From Bradyrhizobium sp. cir1 (lineage in GTDB: Bacteria; Pseudomonadota; Alphaproteobacteria; Rhizobiales; Xanthobacteraceae): a stretch of DNA of 64,000 bases. The notes under the pieces are model-generated. The model was not told the origin of the DNA. It was given only the letters and a program-made list of their open reading frames with translations, and searched no databases. Both the position numbers and the translations under genes were made by a program. Numbering within the stretch: position 1 is the first letter of the stretch; every line of letters starts with the position of its first letter. Location: positions 248,001 to 312,000 of the forward strand of contig NZ_JACIHE010000008.1 of the NCBI RefSeq assembly GCF_014198245.1. Reading direction: 5' to 3'. This document shows positions 63,398-64,000 of the stretch, piece by piece.

Positions 63398-64000
63398 TCA
63401 CTGTGCGCCGGATCCGCCCTGCACGATCTTCTCGTTCAGCTTCAGGTCGACGGTCTCCACCGTGCGGTCGATCTCGGCATTGGGTACGCCGAGCTGATGC
63501 GAGATCAACTTCACCAGGAGGTCGACGCGCTCGATGAAGGGCGCGCCGCTCGCGACCGCGCGCGCGGCCGAGGACGGCTTGAGCAGGCTTTCCGCAGCCT
63601 TGGCATATTTCGCGAACGGCACCTGGTCCTGCGGATCGGCGCCGAGGCGGCGGGCGACGGCGTCGACATGGTCGTAGATCGTCTGCGAGCGCTTGAGATC
63701 GCCATGCACGGCGTCGCGGATCGATTGCGGCTCGTGCGGGGTGATGCAGCGGTAATTGCCGGTGAGCAGCATCGACCATTTCGCCAGCGGCACGAACAGG
63801 GAATCGAACACCTTCAGCTTCACCGGCACGTCGTGGCCGTCGAGCGTCACCGCGTCGATGTCGGCTTCGAGCTCGCGCAACAGCTTGTTGTGCTTCTCGT
63901 CCGCGAAGACCGATGCCTTGAAGTTGGTGGGCAGGCCGACGTGAAGCACGTTCGCGGCTTCCTCCGGCGGGCGGAAGGCCTGCGGGTCGGGCGAGCACAG
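63398..64000 (-). CDS. C-terminal part of an unidentified protein, possibly ketopantoate-reductase-like (partial)
   Basis: The frame is open from the right edge to a stop at 63398-63400, so at least 200 residues of the C-terminus are present and the start lies outside the window. The segment LHVGLPTNFKASVFADEKHNKLLREL is followed by PVKLKVFDSLFVPLAKWSMLLTGNYRC. The helical layout (SLFVPLAKWSMLLTGNYR, FIERVDLLVKLISHQLGV) recalls the C-terminal helical domain of ApbA/PanE-type dehydrogenases, but the N-terminal Rossmann part is not visible and the match is weak. No other function can be proposed. Confidence 0.55.
   Translation of the reverse strand: MCSPDPQAFRPPEEAANVLHVGLPTNFKASVFADEKHNKLLRELEADIDAVTLDGHDVPVKLKVFDSLFVPLAKWSMLLTGNYRCITPHEPQSIRDAVHGDLKRSQTIYDHVDAVARRLGADPQDQVPFAKYAKAAESLLKPSSAARAVASGAPFIERVDLLVKLISHQLGVPNAEIDRTVETVDLKLNEKIVQGGSGAQ

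Overview
The window is high-GC alphaproteobacterial chromosomal DNA. Short intergenic gaps, ATGA and TGATG gene overlaps, frequent GTG/TTG starts, an alphaproteobacterial formate dehydrogenase accessory gene set, a malonate TRAP locus of rhizobial type and a dense load of ABC importers all point to a Bradyrhizobium-like member of the Nitrobacteraceae. That placement is inferred from gene content and protein style, not from a marker gene. No rRNA, tRNA, CRISPR array, transposase or phage gene was found.

Layout. 1-92: the last 30 codons of a TauE/SafE-like permease. 93-2497: poorly coding DNA holding one credible small exported protein (1813-2022) and possibly one small membrane protein. 2498-15138: a periplasmic formate dehydrogenase locus. 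It has a WD40-cytochrome c protein, a large multi-cluster ferredoxin on the opposite strand, a five-gene accessory run (biotin/lipoate-ligase-like, DUF6505-, DUF6352-, DUF3305- and DUF3306-like), a TorD-type chaperone carrying an N-terminal HTH, a small Tat protein, and FdhA-FdhB-FdhC. The catalytic residue of FdhA is Cys, not selenocysteine. Two small genes follow (a 40-residue membrane peptide and a YciI protein).

15780-26278 (minus strand): one long operon. It runs from a Dabb protein through maleylacetate reductase, amidohydrolase, a 3-hydroxyisobutyrate-dehydrogenase-like enzyme, an intradiol (hydroxyquinol-type) dioxygenase and a GlcD-like FAD enzyme to a complete ribose-type (CUT2) ABC importer. 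A LysR gene diverges from it and leads into a second CUT2 importer set with a xylulokinase (26386-32508). This pairing of sugar-type importers with hydroxyquinol ring cleavage is the most interesting candidate system here.

32620-49558: an orphan Tat-exported family-5 solute-binding protein; an intergenic nested inverted repeat; a nickel/cobalt permease behind a textbook NikR operator (GTATGA-N16-TCATAC); CopC and CopD; a VOC protein and a family III CoA-transferase; the malonate locus (TRAP matPQM, malonyl-CoA decarboxylase matA, malonyl-CoA synthetase matB, divergent GntR regulator); and a TetR/MATE efflux pair around a 43-bp imperfect palindrome.

49787-64000: a MetQ-like binding protein, an LLM flavin monooxygenase and two carboxymuconolactone-decarboxylase/AhpD-type proteins, directly followed by a branched-chain-amino-acid-type ABC importer with a fused LivH-LivM permease. 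Then come a HerA/FtsK-like ATPase and a YkgJ-type cysteine-cluster protein on the minus strand, a LysE-type exporter, an Acg/nitroreductase-like protein, an alpha/beta hydrolase, and the C-terminal part of an unidentified (possibly ketopantoate-reductase-like) protein running off the right edge.
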